This document shows, in pieces, positions 1 through 11,792 of a DNA stretch of 57,305 nucleotides. The stretch is from DYGX01 sp035325905. Its GTDB lineage: Bacteria > Chloroflexota > Anaerolineae > Aggregatilineales > Aggregatilineaceae. The notes under the pieces are model-generated. The model did not search any database. It worked only from the letters and a program-made list of their open reading frames with translations, and had not been told where the DNA came from. The position numbers and the translations under genes were made by a program. The DNA lies in assembly GCA_035325905.1 (NCBI GenBank), contig DAOKYY010000017.1:1-57305 (forward strand), written 5' to 3'. Position 1 is the first letter of the stretch. Every line of letters begins with the position of its first letter.

Positions 1-3000
1 CGGAGTCCGGCGTGACCGCCAGATCGACCGTCAGCGCCAGGTCCACCAGCGGCATCGTGTCGCTGGCCGTCACTTCCACCCGGCCGCCGCCGGGATCGCC
101 CGACGCGGTCAGCGTGACCAGCGGCGTCAGGCCGCCTGCGTCCAGGTAGCTCGCCAGCCCGGCGGGCGGCGTGTAACGGCACACGCCCGGGATTTCCTGA
201 CCGACTTGAAGCGACTTTGGCAACGGGCTGCCATCGGCGCGCGTGCAGGCCGCCGTTGCGGCCGAGTCCGGAATCGCGACCGACGCATTTACCTCGACAG
301 TCGCGATTGGGCCTGTGCCCGCGTTGCGCAGCGTGAAGGCGATCACAGCTTCTTCGCCGGTCTGGATCAGGTCGAGCGCGCCGCCCTCGTAGAGCTGCGT
401 GATCGAGTCGAGCGTGATCTCCAGCGTGCGCGGGATGACCTCGACGCTGGCCGACGCCTCGTCGAGCCACACGCCGTTCATCCGCAGCGCGGCGATGTTC
501 ACGAACGTCGCGTCGAGGAAGTCCGCCGGGACGGTCATCCGGCCGGACGCGCTCGCGCCTTCCGGCGGGATCGTGCCCGGCAGCGGCGTGTCAAGCGTCA
601 GCCCTTCGTCTTCGAGCGTGACGCCTTCCAGCGTCGCCAGGGTGAAGCTCTCGACCGTGAAGGTATAGGTCGCTTCCCCGCCCGGCTCGGCTTCCGCCGC
701 GTCCGCCGTCTTCGTTAGGCCCAGCAACTGCACCGGGACCGAGGCGCTGGCCGTGTCTTGCAGGACCGGCTCCGCGCCACCCGTCGAGACCGAGGCGGTG
801 TTATCGAAGGTGGGCTGCGCGTGGTCCGGCGGGATGGCCGCGCTGCCGCTCAGCGTCGCCGTTTCGCCCGGCCCCAGATCGCCCAGCGGGATCGGCGCGC
901 CCAGCGCCGGGTCGCTCAGCGTGATACCGGTCGCGGTCTCGCTGCTGACGTTGCGCACCGTAAAGGTGTACATCACCGAGTCGGTCGGGCGCGCCCGCAG
1001 CGTCGGCTCAGCGCCGCCTGTCTGCGTGTTAGCCTGCTTGGTCAGCGCCAGGACCGCGTTCGGGTCTTCGAGGATCGCGACCGCCGCCGAGGCGTTGTCC
1101 TGGTAGCGCGTCTGCGTGTTCGCGCCGATCGCCGTCACCGAGACGGAGTTGGCGACCGAGTCGGGCGGGTTCGCGGCAGGCACCGCGACCTCGCCGCTCA
1201 GCGTGGCGCTTGCGCCGGGCTGGAGCGTCGCCGGGAGCGGCGGGACCAGGTCGATCCCCATCGACTCGAACAGCGCCAGGTTGTGCAGCGGCTCGTCGCC
1301 GACGTTGGTCACGGTGATCGTGTAGCGGATCGTGTCCCCCGGCGTGGCGACCAGCCGGTTAGCCGTCTTGCTGACCAGCAGCCCACCGGTCGTCACCTGA
1401 ACCTGCGCGGTCGCGGTGTCGCTGACCGGCCCGCCCTCGGCGTCCGCCGCCGCGCGCACGGTCGAGACCAGCGGCCCCGGCAGCGCGGCGTTGACGGTGC
1501 AGTAGACCGTCACGCTGCTGCGTGGCGCGAGCGTGGTCGAAACAAGCTGCGTGTCGAGGCCGGCGCACAGGCCATTGTCGCTGAACGTCAGGTTGTTGAG
1601 CGGCTCGCTGCCCAGGTTGCGCGCGGTGTAGGCGAAGATCACCGCCTGCCCGTCGAGCGCGTACTGGCGATCCGGCACGTTGCTGACCGCCAGCGCCGCG
1701 TCCGAGAGCGCAACCGTCGCGCTCGCCTGGGCGCGGACCGTTTGCCCGCCGCGCCGCCCGGTAACGGTCAGCGTGTTGGTGTAGGGATCGGGGTCCAGCG
1801 CGGTGAGCGTGCGCGTCGCGGTGCGGACGACCGTCTGCCCGGCCGGGAGACGGGTCGGCCACGGCGCGCTGAAGACGATCTGCGGGTCGCTGTCCGTCAC
1901 GACCAGCGACGAGATCTCGCCCTGGCCGGTGTTCTGGACGACGTAGGTGAACGTCACCGTGTCGCCGAACCGCGCCACCGGGACGCTGGCCGTCTTGCTG
2001 ACCGACAGCCCCGGCGTCACGATGTCGAGCGTGTGCGTCGCCGTGTCGCTGACCGTGCCGCCGGGCGCGCTGGCCTGCGTGCCCTGCGCGAACGCCTGGT
2101 TGACCAGCGGCGCAGGATCGCCGAGCGCGACGGTGCGCGAGAAGGTGCACGAGTCGTCGGTCGCGCCGGGCGCGAGCGTCGCGATCGTGCAGACCGGCTG
2201 CGTGCCGCTCGCGCTGAGCGGATCGACGATCGTGATGTTCGTGATCGGGTCGCCCTGCGGGTTGAGGTGCGTCACGCTGAGCGTGTAGGTCACGCTCTCG
2301 CCGATCTGCGCCTGCGCCGGGCCGGTCTTGGTCAGTTGCAGATCGCCAGTCACCAGCCGCAGCGCCGCCCGTGCGACATCCTCGGCGGTCTGCGGCGGGT
2401 CGGTCGGCGTCTGGCCGCTGACCGTGACCGTGTTCCACAGCACGTCGAGGTCGGACTCCGTGACAGTGTACGTGTACTTGAACCAGGCTTCGTCCGGGCC
2501 GCCGGGCGCGCCGTCGTTGGCCGCCAGCGCGTTCTGACCGCCGGGCCACGCGCTCGCGTCAAACGCGCCAGGGGGCGCCAGCGGGTCATCCACGCTGATG
2601 TTCTCGATCGGGACGATGCTGGGATTGGCGATATGGACGTAGTAGTAAACAGTGTCGGGCTGCGCATCGGCGACATTCACGACCGCCGTGCAGGGGTCCG
2701 GCGCGCTGGCGCCTTCGGGGTTGTCCTCAGCGCAAACGAACTTTTCGACGCTCAGCTCCGCCAGTTGCACGTCTACTGTGACCCAAGCATCGTTGCGTAC
2801 CATCGCGCCCGCCGCCGTGTAGGCGCTGACCGAGGCGCGGTTGGTGTACGGGTCGCCGTCCGCCGGGGTGATCTGGTGCGTGTAGACGTGCTCGTACACC
2901 TCGCCGGGGTCGAGCGTGCCCGCGTCCCCTGCTGTATCGGGGAAGCCGCCGGTGATCGTGGCTGTGCCGCCGGGCAACGCCACGTCGGCAATCGTGACGC

Positions 3001-6000
3001 GCGTGAACGGCACCGTCCCGGTGTTCTCGACCGCGACGGTGTATTGCACGCTCTGCCCGATGGTGGCCGTCGCGGTATCGGCGCGCTTGGTCACGCGGAT
3101 GCCTTCCTGCCGGATGTCGATCGTGGCCGAGCTGCGGTCGCGGACGGTGGTCGCGTCCAGCGACGCCTCGATCTCGACTACGTTGGTAAACTCGCTGCCC
3201 TGCGTCGCGGGCGGCGCGGTGACGGTGATTTCGCCGGTCAGGAATTCGCCATGCTGCAAGCCGTGCGCCGGGTCGTAGGGATCGCCGGCGAGCGGGTTCG
3301 GGACCATTGGCGTTTCCGCGTTGCCGTCGTCGTCGAAGTACGGCTCCGCCCCGTAGACGAAGCCGCATCCCGCGCCGGGGCAAACGCTGTCGAGATCAAC
3401 CGTGTCGCCGGTCGTCACGTCGGTGAAGACCACGTCGCTCAGCGTGTCGCCCTCGCCGCCGGTGTTGCGGATCGTGATCGTGTATGTCACGTCGTTGCCG
3501 GGCGTCGCCGCCTCGACCTGCGCCACCTTGCTGATGCTGACGTTCGGCTGGATGATGTCCACCGCCGCCGTCGCCTGCCCGGTGACTGGATCCGCCTGCG
3601 GGATACCCTGGGTGTCGTAGACCGTGCCCTCGACCGTCACCGTGTTGACGTACGGGTCCAGCGTCGGGTCGGCGGACAGCTCCGCCACGGTCGGCATGAC
3701 CAGGTCGTAGGTGATGTACGCCGTCTTATTCGGCATCAGGGTCGTCAGGCTGGGCGTCATATCGCCGGTGTAGCGCGTGTCGGTCGCGCGCAGATCATAG
3801 ACTGGGATCTGGCCGACATTCGTGATCGCGATCGTGTAGCGGACGGTCTTTTCCGGCAGCGAGCGCGCCACGCTGGGGAACTTGCGCACCAGCAGCTGGC
3901 TGGGCGTGATTGCCAGCGACGACTGTGTCGCATCTTCGACCGGCGTGTTCTGATCGTCGCCGAGCGTGCCGGAGACCGAGGCCGAGTTGATCAGCGGGTC
4001 GGGGTCGCGCGGCTGGATCGTGTAGCTGTACACCAGCGTCGCCACGCCGCCTACGCCCAGCGAGCCGGGGTTGCCACCGCTGTTGTTGGCGGACCAGTCC
4101 AGCGCCGCCAGGTCCACCTCGCCCAGGAACGAGTCGAACAGCGCGATGTCGTTGATCGGCAGCGAGTCGTTGCGGTTCTCGATGCGGATCGTGTAGGTCA
4201 CGTCCTGGCCGATGTACGCCAGCGGCTGCGAAGCCGACTTGGTAATCAGGATGTCGGTGCCGATCAGGTCGATGGTCAGGCTGTCGTCGGTGTAGACCGG
4301 GATGGTGGCGCTGCCCGATGGTGTGACGCCAGTCAGCGTGACGGTGTTGGTCTGCGGGTCGCCCTGCGCGCGGTTGAGCGTGATCGCCGTCTCGTAGCAG
4401 AACTCGACCGACTCGCCGCCATACAGCCGGTTGAGCGGGGTCCGCGAGCCGTATTTGCCCTCGACCGCCGCCAGGAACCAGGGCTGGAGCGCGCCCGCGC
4501 CGAGCTTCACGTCCTCGATCACGATGCTATCGACGTAGGTCTCGGCGGACGGGCTGTTGTTCGTGACGGTGAAGCAATACTCGATTTGCTGGCCGGAAGT
4601 CCCTTCGAGAATGCCGTCTCCCCCGGCGATGTGCTGCGGCAGGTCATCCGGCAGCGGCACACCGATCGCGGCGTCGCGCGCCGTCTTCTCGATTTCAATA
4701 TCCGGCTCCTCAAGGTCCACCGCGACAGTCGCTTCCGCCGTCAGGTCGCGGTCGCCGCCCGGCAGGTGGATTGTGCCGGTCGCGGTGGCGGTGTTGACCA
4801 CCGGGTCGGCGGCGTCCACCTCGATATAGTACGGCACGCCGGAGATGGTGAACGTCTCAAACCCGCCGAGCGTCAGCGTCGTCCAGGGCGGCTCGGCGTG
4901 TGTGCCGGGGATCAACTGCCCGATGCGGTCGTCGACCAGCCGGATTCCCTCGATCTCGTATTCGGTGTTGTTGGTCAGCTCGTAGTCGTAGTAGATCGTG
5001 GTGCCGCGAATCCCGTTCAGGGCGCTCGGCGTCTTGACCAGCGTCAGCGGGTTGATCGTCAGGACTTCGGCCTGCCCGATCGTGTAGAAGGTGGTTTCCG
5101 GGTCGGCCGGGTCGGGGAACTCCGCCGTCGCCGTGTTGATCAGCTTGTCTGGGTCGCTGTCCTTGACGACATAGGTCAGTGGCGGCCCGGTGACGATCTC
5201 GCCCGGCCCCATCACGCCGGACATGGTGGCCGGTTGGCCCGCGCCGTTGTAGTACATCGGGATCGGGTTGGCGGACAGCAGCGGGTCGGTCAGCGTCACG
5301 GTGAAGGTGTTATACGGGTCGCTTGCGGCGGCCATGTTGATCATGGTGATCGTGTATGTCACCGTGTCGCCGGTCAGCGCGATCGACGTGTCCGCTTCCT
5401 TGATCACAGTGACCGGGCTGAACAGCGGCGCGTCAAACTGGCCGGCGCACTCGCTGCGGCTGGCGACCGGGCTGAAGCTCGCCACCAGCCGGCTGGTCAT
5501 GTACACGTCCTGGATCGTCTCCGGGTAGTAGTCGTTCGTGATCATCTTCTCGAACGGCTGGAGCGTCGCGGTGCCGTTGGGCGGGATGACGCCCGGCGTG
5601 CCGGTCGGCCAGGTGATCGCCCCGGCTGGAACCGGCCCGCCCCAGTTCAACGACTCGGTCAGCGAGACGTTGGTCAGCTCGCTCTGCGTGGTGTTGACCA
5701 GCGTGATCTCCCAGCGCAGCGTCTCGTTGAGGATGTGAATCGCGTCGTCAAACAGGTCGGTCGGCGGCACCTCGGTCACGCGGAACTGGAAGATCACCGG
5801 GCAGGTCACTTCCATTTCGTGCTGCCCGACGCCCGACGCCGCCTGTCCCGCGTTGTTGGTGCCGCTCACGCTGAAGGTGTTGATCAGCGGCGAGACATCC
5901 GCCTGCACATCCGGCAGCGCGAAATCCGCCGAGGCCGACTCGCCCGGCGGGATCATCCCCGCAGCGCCCGGCCAGGTGAAATCATCTGCCGACACCGGGA

Positions 6001-9000
6001 CGTTGTAGCGCGCCAGCACGTCGTCGGCCAGCCCGTTCGGGGCGGTCGTGAACGTCTGGCTGACCGACTGGTTCGTGATCACGACGTGATACGTCACGCT
6101 TTCGCCCGGCACGGCGACCGCCGGACCGGTCTTCTCGACCAGGATCAGCGGGATGAGCTTGATGTCATGCGAGGCGGTCGCCACTGCGCCGCTATCGCCG
6201 CGTGTCGCCGTGGCGCGCAGCGTCAGGCGCAGCGTGGTCGCGCCCGGTGGCGCGTCGAGCGTGTAGTCGAAGCTGCCGGTGTACGTGTTGTTCCCAATCT
6301 GCCCGCTCAGCGTCGCCAGCGAGCCAACCGGCACACCGCTGGCCGGGTTGGCCGGGTCGGTCAGACGGAAAACCTGCACATCCGTCAGGTCCGCGCCGGT
6401 GTTGTTGGTCAAGACAAAGGTGAAGCTGTGCGTGTCGCCGTTGACCGCTTCCGCCGGGCCGGTGACTTCCAGCAGCACGTCGGGCGTGGTTACGTCGATC
6501 ACGGTCGTCGTCTTGAGCGTGACATCGCGGCCCCGGTTGTCGGTCGCGTAGAGCGTCACCTCGACCGGGAACTGGCCCTGGTCGGCGTCGGCCTGGGTCA
6601 TCATCGTCGTGAAGATGCCGGTCGCCGTCTCGTATTGCAGTAGCGCGCCGCCTTGCAGGTTGACCAGCGGCAGCGGGACGGCGCAGTTCGGCGGCTCGGC
6701 AGGCGTGCGCGGCAGGAAGCAGTAGGTCGCGCTGACGTTGCTCAGCGGGATCGTTCCCGCGTTCGTCACCAGATAGGTGAACTCGGCAAACTCGCCCACC
6801 TCCGCCGAGGTCGCGGCCACACCGCCGACTTTTACGCCGATTTCGGCGTTGACCTGCACGTCAGAGATATTCAGCACGCGGCTCGTCCGGTCGGTCAGCA
6901 GCGCCCCGCCGCCCTCGCAGGCCGAGAGCGCCGTCACCCGGAAGACCATGTGGAGCGGGTCTTTGTCGGTGCTGGTGACGAGATACGTGGTCGAGGCGCT
7001 GGCCGATTCGTCACCGGAGCCGTTCCCTTCCAGCCGCCCCGGCTGTCCGGCGTCCGGCCAGCCCATCTGGACCGACGGAATGATCGGCGTCTCCTGGCCG
7101 GTGTCCGGGTCGACGCGAAGCTGGCTGACCTGCACCCCGCAGATCGCCTGCGCGCCCTTGTTCGTGACCTCGATCGCGTAGATCGCCTCGCCGCCGCGCA
7201 GCACCGTATCCGTCGCTGGCTCGACCACCGTAACGACGATCCCGATCGCCGGGTTGGTGATGTCAACCACCGCCTGTTCCTGCGCGGCGAGCGTCCGCCC
7301 GCTGACCGTGCCGGTCACGCGGACGGTGTTGATCAGCGGGTCGGGGTCGCCATCCTGGATCGTATATGTCCAGTTCAGCGCGCGCGACGCGCCGGGCGGC
7401 AGCGTCCCGCCGAGCGCGGGCAGCGTCCCGAAGCTGCGCAGCGTGCCGCCGAGCGGCGCGTAGGCCAGCCCGGTGATCGGCTGGTCGCCATCGTTGTAGA
7501 GCGTCATCGCGAAGCGGACCGTGTCGCCGATCTCGGCCACCGGATCGAGCGCCACCAGCTCCATGCGCAGCGCGGAATCGGCAATATCGACCGACGCCGC
7601 CGCGTCCGCCGAGACGGTGCGGCCGGTGTTCACCGCCCGCGCCGTGACCGAGGCGATGTTGGTTAGCGGNNNNNNNNNNNNNNNNNNNNNNNNNNNNNNN
7701 NNNNNNNNNNNNNNNNNNNNNNNNNNNNNNNNNNNNNNNNNNNNNNNNNNNNNNNNNNNNNNNNNNNNNCGGTGCGGCCGGTGTTCACCGCCCGCGCCGT
7801 GACCGAGGCGATGTTGGTTAGCGGATCCTGGCTGTTGGGCAGGACAGTCCATGCAACAATGGGGAAGGTCTTGCTTTCTCCTGCCGCGAGCGTGACGCCC
7901 TGCGTGCCTGGGACGCGCCCGGTCAGGCTGTCCTGAATCGTGATTGTATCGACCGCGACCCCGCCCTGGCTGGTGTTCTCAACCGTGATCTCGTAGGTGA
8001 TCCGGTCGCCGGGCTGGGCGGGCGGCGAGACGACTTCCGTCCCGCGCAGAATCTGCACGACCCTCTTGGTGACGCGGATCGACGCCAGATGCAGCACGAC
8101 CGGGGGATCGCTCTCGACCTCGGCCTCGGTCGGGTCCGCCCCGCCTGAGCCTGCCGTGATGGTCCCGGTCAGCCGGTATTCGCCGGTCTCGGTGTCCGGC
8201 GGCATCGAGACGTTGTGGATGATGCACTCCGCCACCCCGCCCTGTGTGATCGGCGTGACCAGCAGCCCGCCACCTGGCCCGGTCCAATCGCCGATGTCGT
8301 TACATTGCGATTGGTAGGCCGGGTCGAGGGACTGGAAGGCCAGCGAATCAATATCGACGCCAGCGCGCGTGTTGCGCACGCGCAGCGTGAAATCGACCAG
8401 GTCGCCGGGAACGGCTTCGGTGACTGACGGGGTAAAGGACACAATTTCGAAGCCGGGCGAGCTAAGCGTCACCGACCAGGAGTCGTCCTTATCCTGGACC
8501 GGGTTTCCACCCGCGTCTGTGCCACTGACATCCATGCGAATAGTGATCGGGCTGGGCGTGAAGCTGCTGATCCCGTAGGTGAATGTGGCCGCAATATAGT
8601 CCCTCGGCCCATTGAGCGTCGCCGGTAACGAGAGAAACACCGTCGGGGCCACATCGCCGACCTGCACCATAACAGAGTTGATCGTAACGGCCTCTGGCGT
8701 CGCGCACTCGGGATCGTCCATCCCGGTCCAGTTCATGATCACGAACCAGATCAGCAGCTCGGTCCGGTCCCCCGCCTCGGTGATAGCGGTTGCACCGAAC
8801 GGCGTCTTATTATTAGTTCCGTCCGGGGGTGAGGTGTGATCCGGCGGGTCCACGTCATCCTCGACCGCTGCCGCCAGCACCTTGATCTTGCACTCACCCG
8901 GCAAACGCACCTGCCGGGGCGGCAGCTCCGCCACGCCGGGCGCCGGAGCCGCCGCGAGGCGTGTAGGTTCAACCGGCGCGACCGGCGCGAGATCGATCGC

Positions 9001-9114
9001 CGGCGCTGGCGCCTCAACCGGGGCGGACGCGGCGGCGCTCATCCACGGAAGCTGGCCGATAAGCATCGATAAGATAATGACGATGGTGCGAACCCAGGGG
9101 ATTGTCTTCGCCAT
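1..9114 (-). CDS. Giant secreted DUF11-type repeat protein (3' end outside window, interrupted by assembly gap)
   Basis: The start is the ATG at 9114, preceded by AGGAG with 9-nt spacing. The N-terminus is a signal peptide: a hydrophobic stretch ending in Ala-rich ASA about 30 residues in, then a Pro/Ala-rich linker. The rest is a long series of about 100-150-residue beta-sandwich repeats. They carry recurrent phrases such as GDTVTYTI, a lysine-threonine start (TKTA, VSKTA) and DPLxNTATVxG; I count roughly 18 of the last type. These are hallmarks of DUF11 (conserved repeat) domains of surface proteins and adhesins. The frame is open to the left edge, so the C-terminal anchor is not visible. 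The run of Ns at 7670-7769 breaks the literal frame. Removing the Ns and one copy of the flanking 55-bp duplication restores one frame of about 2,980 codons in the window. Adhesion, S-layer or sheath function is inferred, not shown. Confidence 0.85.
7615..7669. repeat. 55-bp duplication, copy left of the gap
   Basis: This 55-bp block is identical, base for base, to 7770-7824 and ends exactly at the first N. On the minus strand it encodes the repeat phrase PLTNIASVTARAVNTGR. The exact abutment on the gap points to overlapping contig ends rather than a biological duplication. Confidence 0.95.
7670..7769. other. Assembly gap of 100 N inside the DUF11 repeat gene
   Basis: Exactly 100 ambiguous bases interrupt a coding sequence, a conventional placeholder for a gap of unknown size. 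Both edges of the gap carry the same 55-bp sequence, so the true gap may be zero or may hide extra repeat units. Confidence 0.97.
7770..7824. repeat. 55-bp duplication, copy right of the gap
   Basis: Identical to 7615-7669 and starting at the first base after the Ns. The minus-strand frame (codon first bases divisible by 3 here) maps onto the downstream frame (remainder 1) when the two copies are superimposed. A simple overlap join therefore keeps the gene open. Confidence 0.95.
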
Positions 9115-9275
9115 GATCGAGCGCTCCTGTGCATGGTCGCCTGGCGCGACAGGGACCACGGGAAATTTTACGCGGCGCCTATGTCGTCTGAACCCGGATA
9201 AGCGGGGCAAATAAATAAAAAACGCATAGACGCTACCTTAAGGGTATCACAGAACTTCGGTCGGCAAATCTGAAT

Positions 9276-10523
9276 TTATTCCCAAAAATGACCGTCAGAA
9301 CACTTCTTGACAATGTTCAGACAATTGTAGGCGTCGAGCAGTTGCGTCGCGGCGGATGCCCAGTTGAAGCGATCCTCCGCCAGCGCCCGCGCGCGCCCGG
9401 CCATCTCGGCGCGCCGCCCGTTCTGGTGCAGCGCCCTCAGCGCGCCCGCCGCCGCCTGCGCGGTCGGCGCGTCCATGACCAGACCGCACCCCTCAGCCCG
9501 CACCACTTCCGCGATCTCGCCAACCGGCGTCGTCAGCAGCGGGCGCCCGGCCGCGATCGCCGTGAACGCGAGATTCGGCATGAAGAAGAAGCTGTTGGGG
9601 TTCTGCGCGTCAAGCCCATAATACACCACGTCGGCGGATGACACGACTGCGGCCACCTCGCCGGCCGGCACCCAGCCCAGCGGCTTGATCCGCGCGCAGC
9701 GCGCCGCGTAGGATGCGACGAGGTCCGCCTGCGGCCCGATCCCGCCGAGCAGCAGCCAGACCTCCGGCAAGGCGCACACGGCATCGAGCAGCGGCGCCAG
9801 CAGGCGGTCCGGCGTCAGGTAGCCGATGTAGACCACCAGCAGCGCGCCCGGCGGCATCGCCAGCGCCTGCCGGATGGACTCGCCGGCCGTCGCCGCGAGA
9901 TCGGGCGGCGGCAGCGGCTGCGCGTTCGGCACGATCCACACCCGCCCGCCGAGCGCGCGGTGGCGCGCTGCCAGCCGCTCGCCGACGGCCAGCACCGCGT
10001 CGACGCGCGGCGTCAGCCAGCGGTCGAGCCGGTCGAGCGCGCGGCTCAGCGCATGGCCGACGTTGGCCTGCACCATCCCGGCGTAAAACTCGCGCGCGTC
10101 GTAGACGACCGGCGTGCCGGTCCACTGGCGGTAGAGGAAGGCGGGCGGCAGGGTGTCCAGGTCGCAGGCGTGGATCGCGTCCGGCCGGATGCGGCGCAGC
10201 TCGTGCAGCGCCTGTAGCCAGAAGCGCGGCATCCTGGTCAATAGCGGGCGGCCGGTCCGGTAGCCCGCCGGGACGCGCACGCGGACCACGCTGATCGGCT
10301 CCGGCGGCGCGCTGTGGCGTCCCGGCCAATCCGCGAGCGTGGAGGCCAGCAGCGGCGGGGCGCTCTCGCGCGCGGTGACAGGATAGCGGCGCAGCCGGTC
10401 CCACGCGACGATTGTGACGCGGTATCCGGCGGCGGCCAGTGTGTGCGCCTGTTTCTGCAAACGCACGTCCGGCGCGTAGCCGCTGGAGATCAGCATCGCG
10501 ACGCGGGGACGGCGCGCGCTCAT
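9276..10523 (-). CDS. GT-B glycosyltransferase (GT4-like)
   Basis: A 415-residue protein with two Rossmann-like halves. The N-terminal half begins RVAMLISSGY and has YDAREFYAG at about 141-149, matching the YDxHE region of GT4-type enzymes. The C-terminal nucleotide-sugar half contains MPNLAFTAIAAGRPLL at about 315-330. At the place where GT4 enzymes usually carry the first Glu of the EX7E motif (PNKLFE), this protein has Thr (NLAFT), so donor binding may differ. The start ATG overlaps the stop of the upstream glycosyltransferase by 4 bp (ATGA), so the two are translated from one transcript. With the divergent flippase it probably builds a surface glycan. Donor and acceptor are unknown. Confidence 0.85.
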   Translation of the reverse strand: MSARRPRVAMLISSGYAPDVRLQKQAHTLAAAGYRVTIVAWDRLRRYPVTARESAPPLLASTLADWPGRHSAPPEPISVVRVRVPAGYRTGRPLLTRMPRFWLQALHELRRIRPDAIHACDLDTLPPAFLYRQWTGTPVVYDAREFYAGMVQANVGHALSRALDRLDRWLTPRVDAVLAVGERLAARHRALGGRVWIVPNAQPLPPPDLAATAGESIRQALAMPPGALLVVYIGYLTPDRLLAPLLDAVCALPEVWLLLGGIGPQADLVASYAARCARIKPLGWVPAGEVAAVVSSADVVYYGLDAQNPNSFFFMPNLAFTAIAAGRPLLTTPVGEIAEVVRAEGCGLVMDAPTAQAAAGALRALHQNGRRAEMAGRARALAEDRFNWASAATQLLDAYNCLNIVKKCSDGHFWE

Positions 10524-11698
10524 GGCGTCTCCAGCAGCGCGCGATAAACGGCGCAGAGCTTCTCCGCTTCGCGCGCCCAGGTCAGCGCACGCTGGGCGCG
10601 ACGCACGTTCGCCCGGTAGCGCGCCTGCCCCGCCGGGTCGAGCACGTCGCGGATCGCCGCCGCGATCGCCGCCGGGTCCAGCGGGTCGCAGACCGGCCCC
10701 AGCCCATAGCGACGGACGATGCGCCGCAGGTCACACGTGTTCGACGCGACGACCGGCAGGCCCGCCGCCGCCGCTTCATAGAGCTTGTTCGGCGCGCCCG
10801 CGCGCGTATTGAGCGAATCTGGCCGCTGGAGCGCGAGCGCGGCGCCCGCGCGCTGCACCGTCGCCGCGACTTCGTCCGGCGCGACCGGCGGCAGAAACGT
10901 GACGCGCCCGGCCACGCCGAGCGACTGCGCGAGGTCCGCCAGCCGCGCCTGGTCCGCGCCCCAGCCGAGAAACACCAGCGCGATCCCGTCCGGCAGCAGC
11001 GCCAGCGCGCGGATGGTCTCGCTCAGCGCCCGGCCCCGCTCGGTGATCTCGCCGATATGCACCAGCGCGCCGTCCGGCATGCAGCCGGTCCCCGGCGTCT
11101 CGCCGTCAGCCGGATCGACCGCATTGGCGATCACCGCCGGGCGCGGCAGGTGATACCAGCGCGCCAGCAAGCGCGCCTGCGGATCGGAGAGCGTGATCAC
11201 GCGGTCGGCGCGGCGCGCCAGCGCGCCTTCGATCTTCATGAAAAGGGGCCGCGTCAGCGCGTGCCAGCGGCTGGCCCAGGCAGACTCGGAAGGCGACATG
11301 AACAGGTACAGCTCGTGCGCGTCGTAGACCAGCCGGGCGCGCGGTCGCTGCCCGATCCGCGCCACCCAGACGACCAGCAGCGCGGGCAGGTCGTGGGCGT
11401 GGTGAGCGCGCGTCCGCACGCGACGCAGAACCCGGACAATCTGCGCCGCTTGCAGCGCGTGCCGCAGCCAGCGCCAGGGCCGCCTCAGCCCCGCGCCGTA
11501 CCGCCCGTAACGAACGCGCCGCAGGTCCCAGCCGTCGATCCGCTGGTGATCGGGCAGCGCGCCGCCATGCCGCTGCGCGCCGATCACCAGCACGCGCCAG
11601 CCCGCCGCCGCCAGCGCCGAGGCTTCGCGCCGCACGCGGGAGTCGTGCGCCAGGTCGTTCAGCGCCAGCATGATGATGTCGTAAGCGTCTCGCGCCAT
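10520..11698 (-). CDS. GT-B glycosyltransferase (GT4 family)
   Basis: A 392-residue retaining-type glycosyltransferase. Visible motifs are RVRREASALAAAGW near residues 21-34, YDAHEL at 125-130 and PNKLYEAAAAGLPVVAS at 303-319. Unlike its neighbour, it has the canonical Glu (E308) of the GT4 EX7E motif. It is the first gene of a two-gene minus-strand unit and overlaps the next gene by 4 bp. The 94-bp region to the divergent flippase holds the promoter. It likely transfers a sugar in exopolysaccharide or cell-surface glycan synthesis; the specificity cannot be read from sequence. Confidence 0.87.
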   Translation of the reverse strand: MARDAYDIIMLALNDLAHDSRVRREASALAAAGWRVLVIGAQRHGGALPDHQRIDGWDLRRVRYGRYGAGLRRPWRWLRHALQAAQIVRVLRRVRTRAHHAHDLPALLVVWVARIGQRPRARLVYDAHELYLFMSPSESAWASRWHALTRPLFMKIEGALARRADRVITLSDPQARLLARWYHLPRPAVIANAVDPADGETPGTGCMPDGALVHIGEITERGRALSETIRALALLPDGIALVFLGWGADQARLADLAQSLGVAGRVTFLPPVAPDEVAATVQRAGAALALQRPDSLNTRAGAPNKLYEAAAAGLPVVASNTCDLRRIVRRYGLGPVCDPLDPAAIAAAIRDVLDPAGQARYRANVRRAQRALTWAREAEKLCAVYRALLETP

Positions 11699-11733
11699 CC
11701 GCCCGCACCCTCAAGCCTGTCTCAAGCGCACGC

Positions 11734-11740
11734 TTATAAT
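11734..11740 (+). promoter_or_regulatory. -10 element upstream of the flippase
   Basis: TTATAAT lies 52 bp before the flippase ATG in the 94-bp divergent region. No good -35 hexamer is seen at 17-bp spacing, so the element is tentative. Confidence 0.4.
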
Positions 11741-11792
11741 AGTGCTGAACCAGCGCGCGCACTAGCCGCGCCTGCCACCCGAAAGCTGCGCC

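Noticed and set aside
758..6643. 1,961-codon plus-strand open frame
   Set aside because: It is the exact antisense, codon-aligned with the minus-strand DUF11 gene. Its product is an Arg/Asp/Val-rich string without domains, an effect of high GC.
9115..9275. c-di-GMP riboswitch before the repeat-protein gene
   Set aside because: The leader has AT-rich stretches and a short TACCTTAAGGGTA dyad, but no GEMM core motif could be found on the minus strand.
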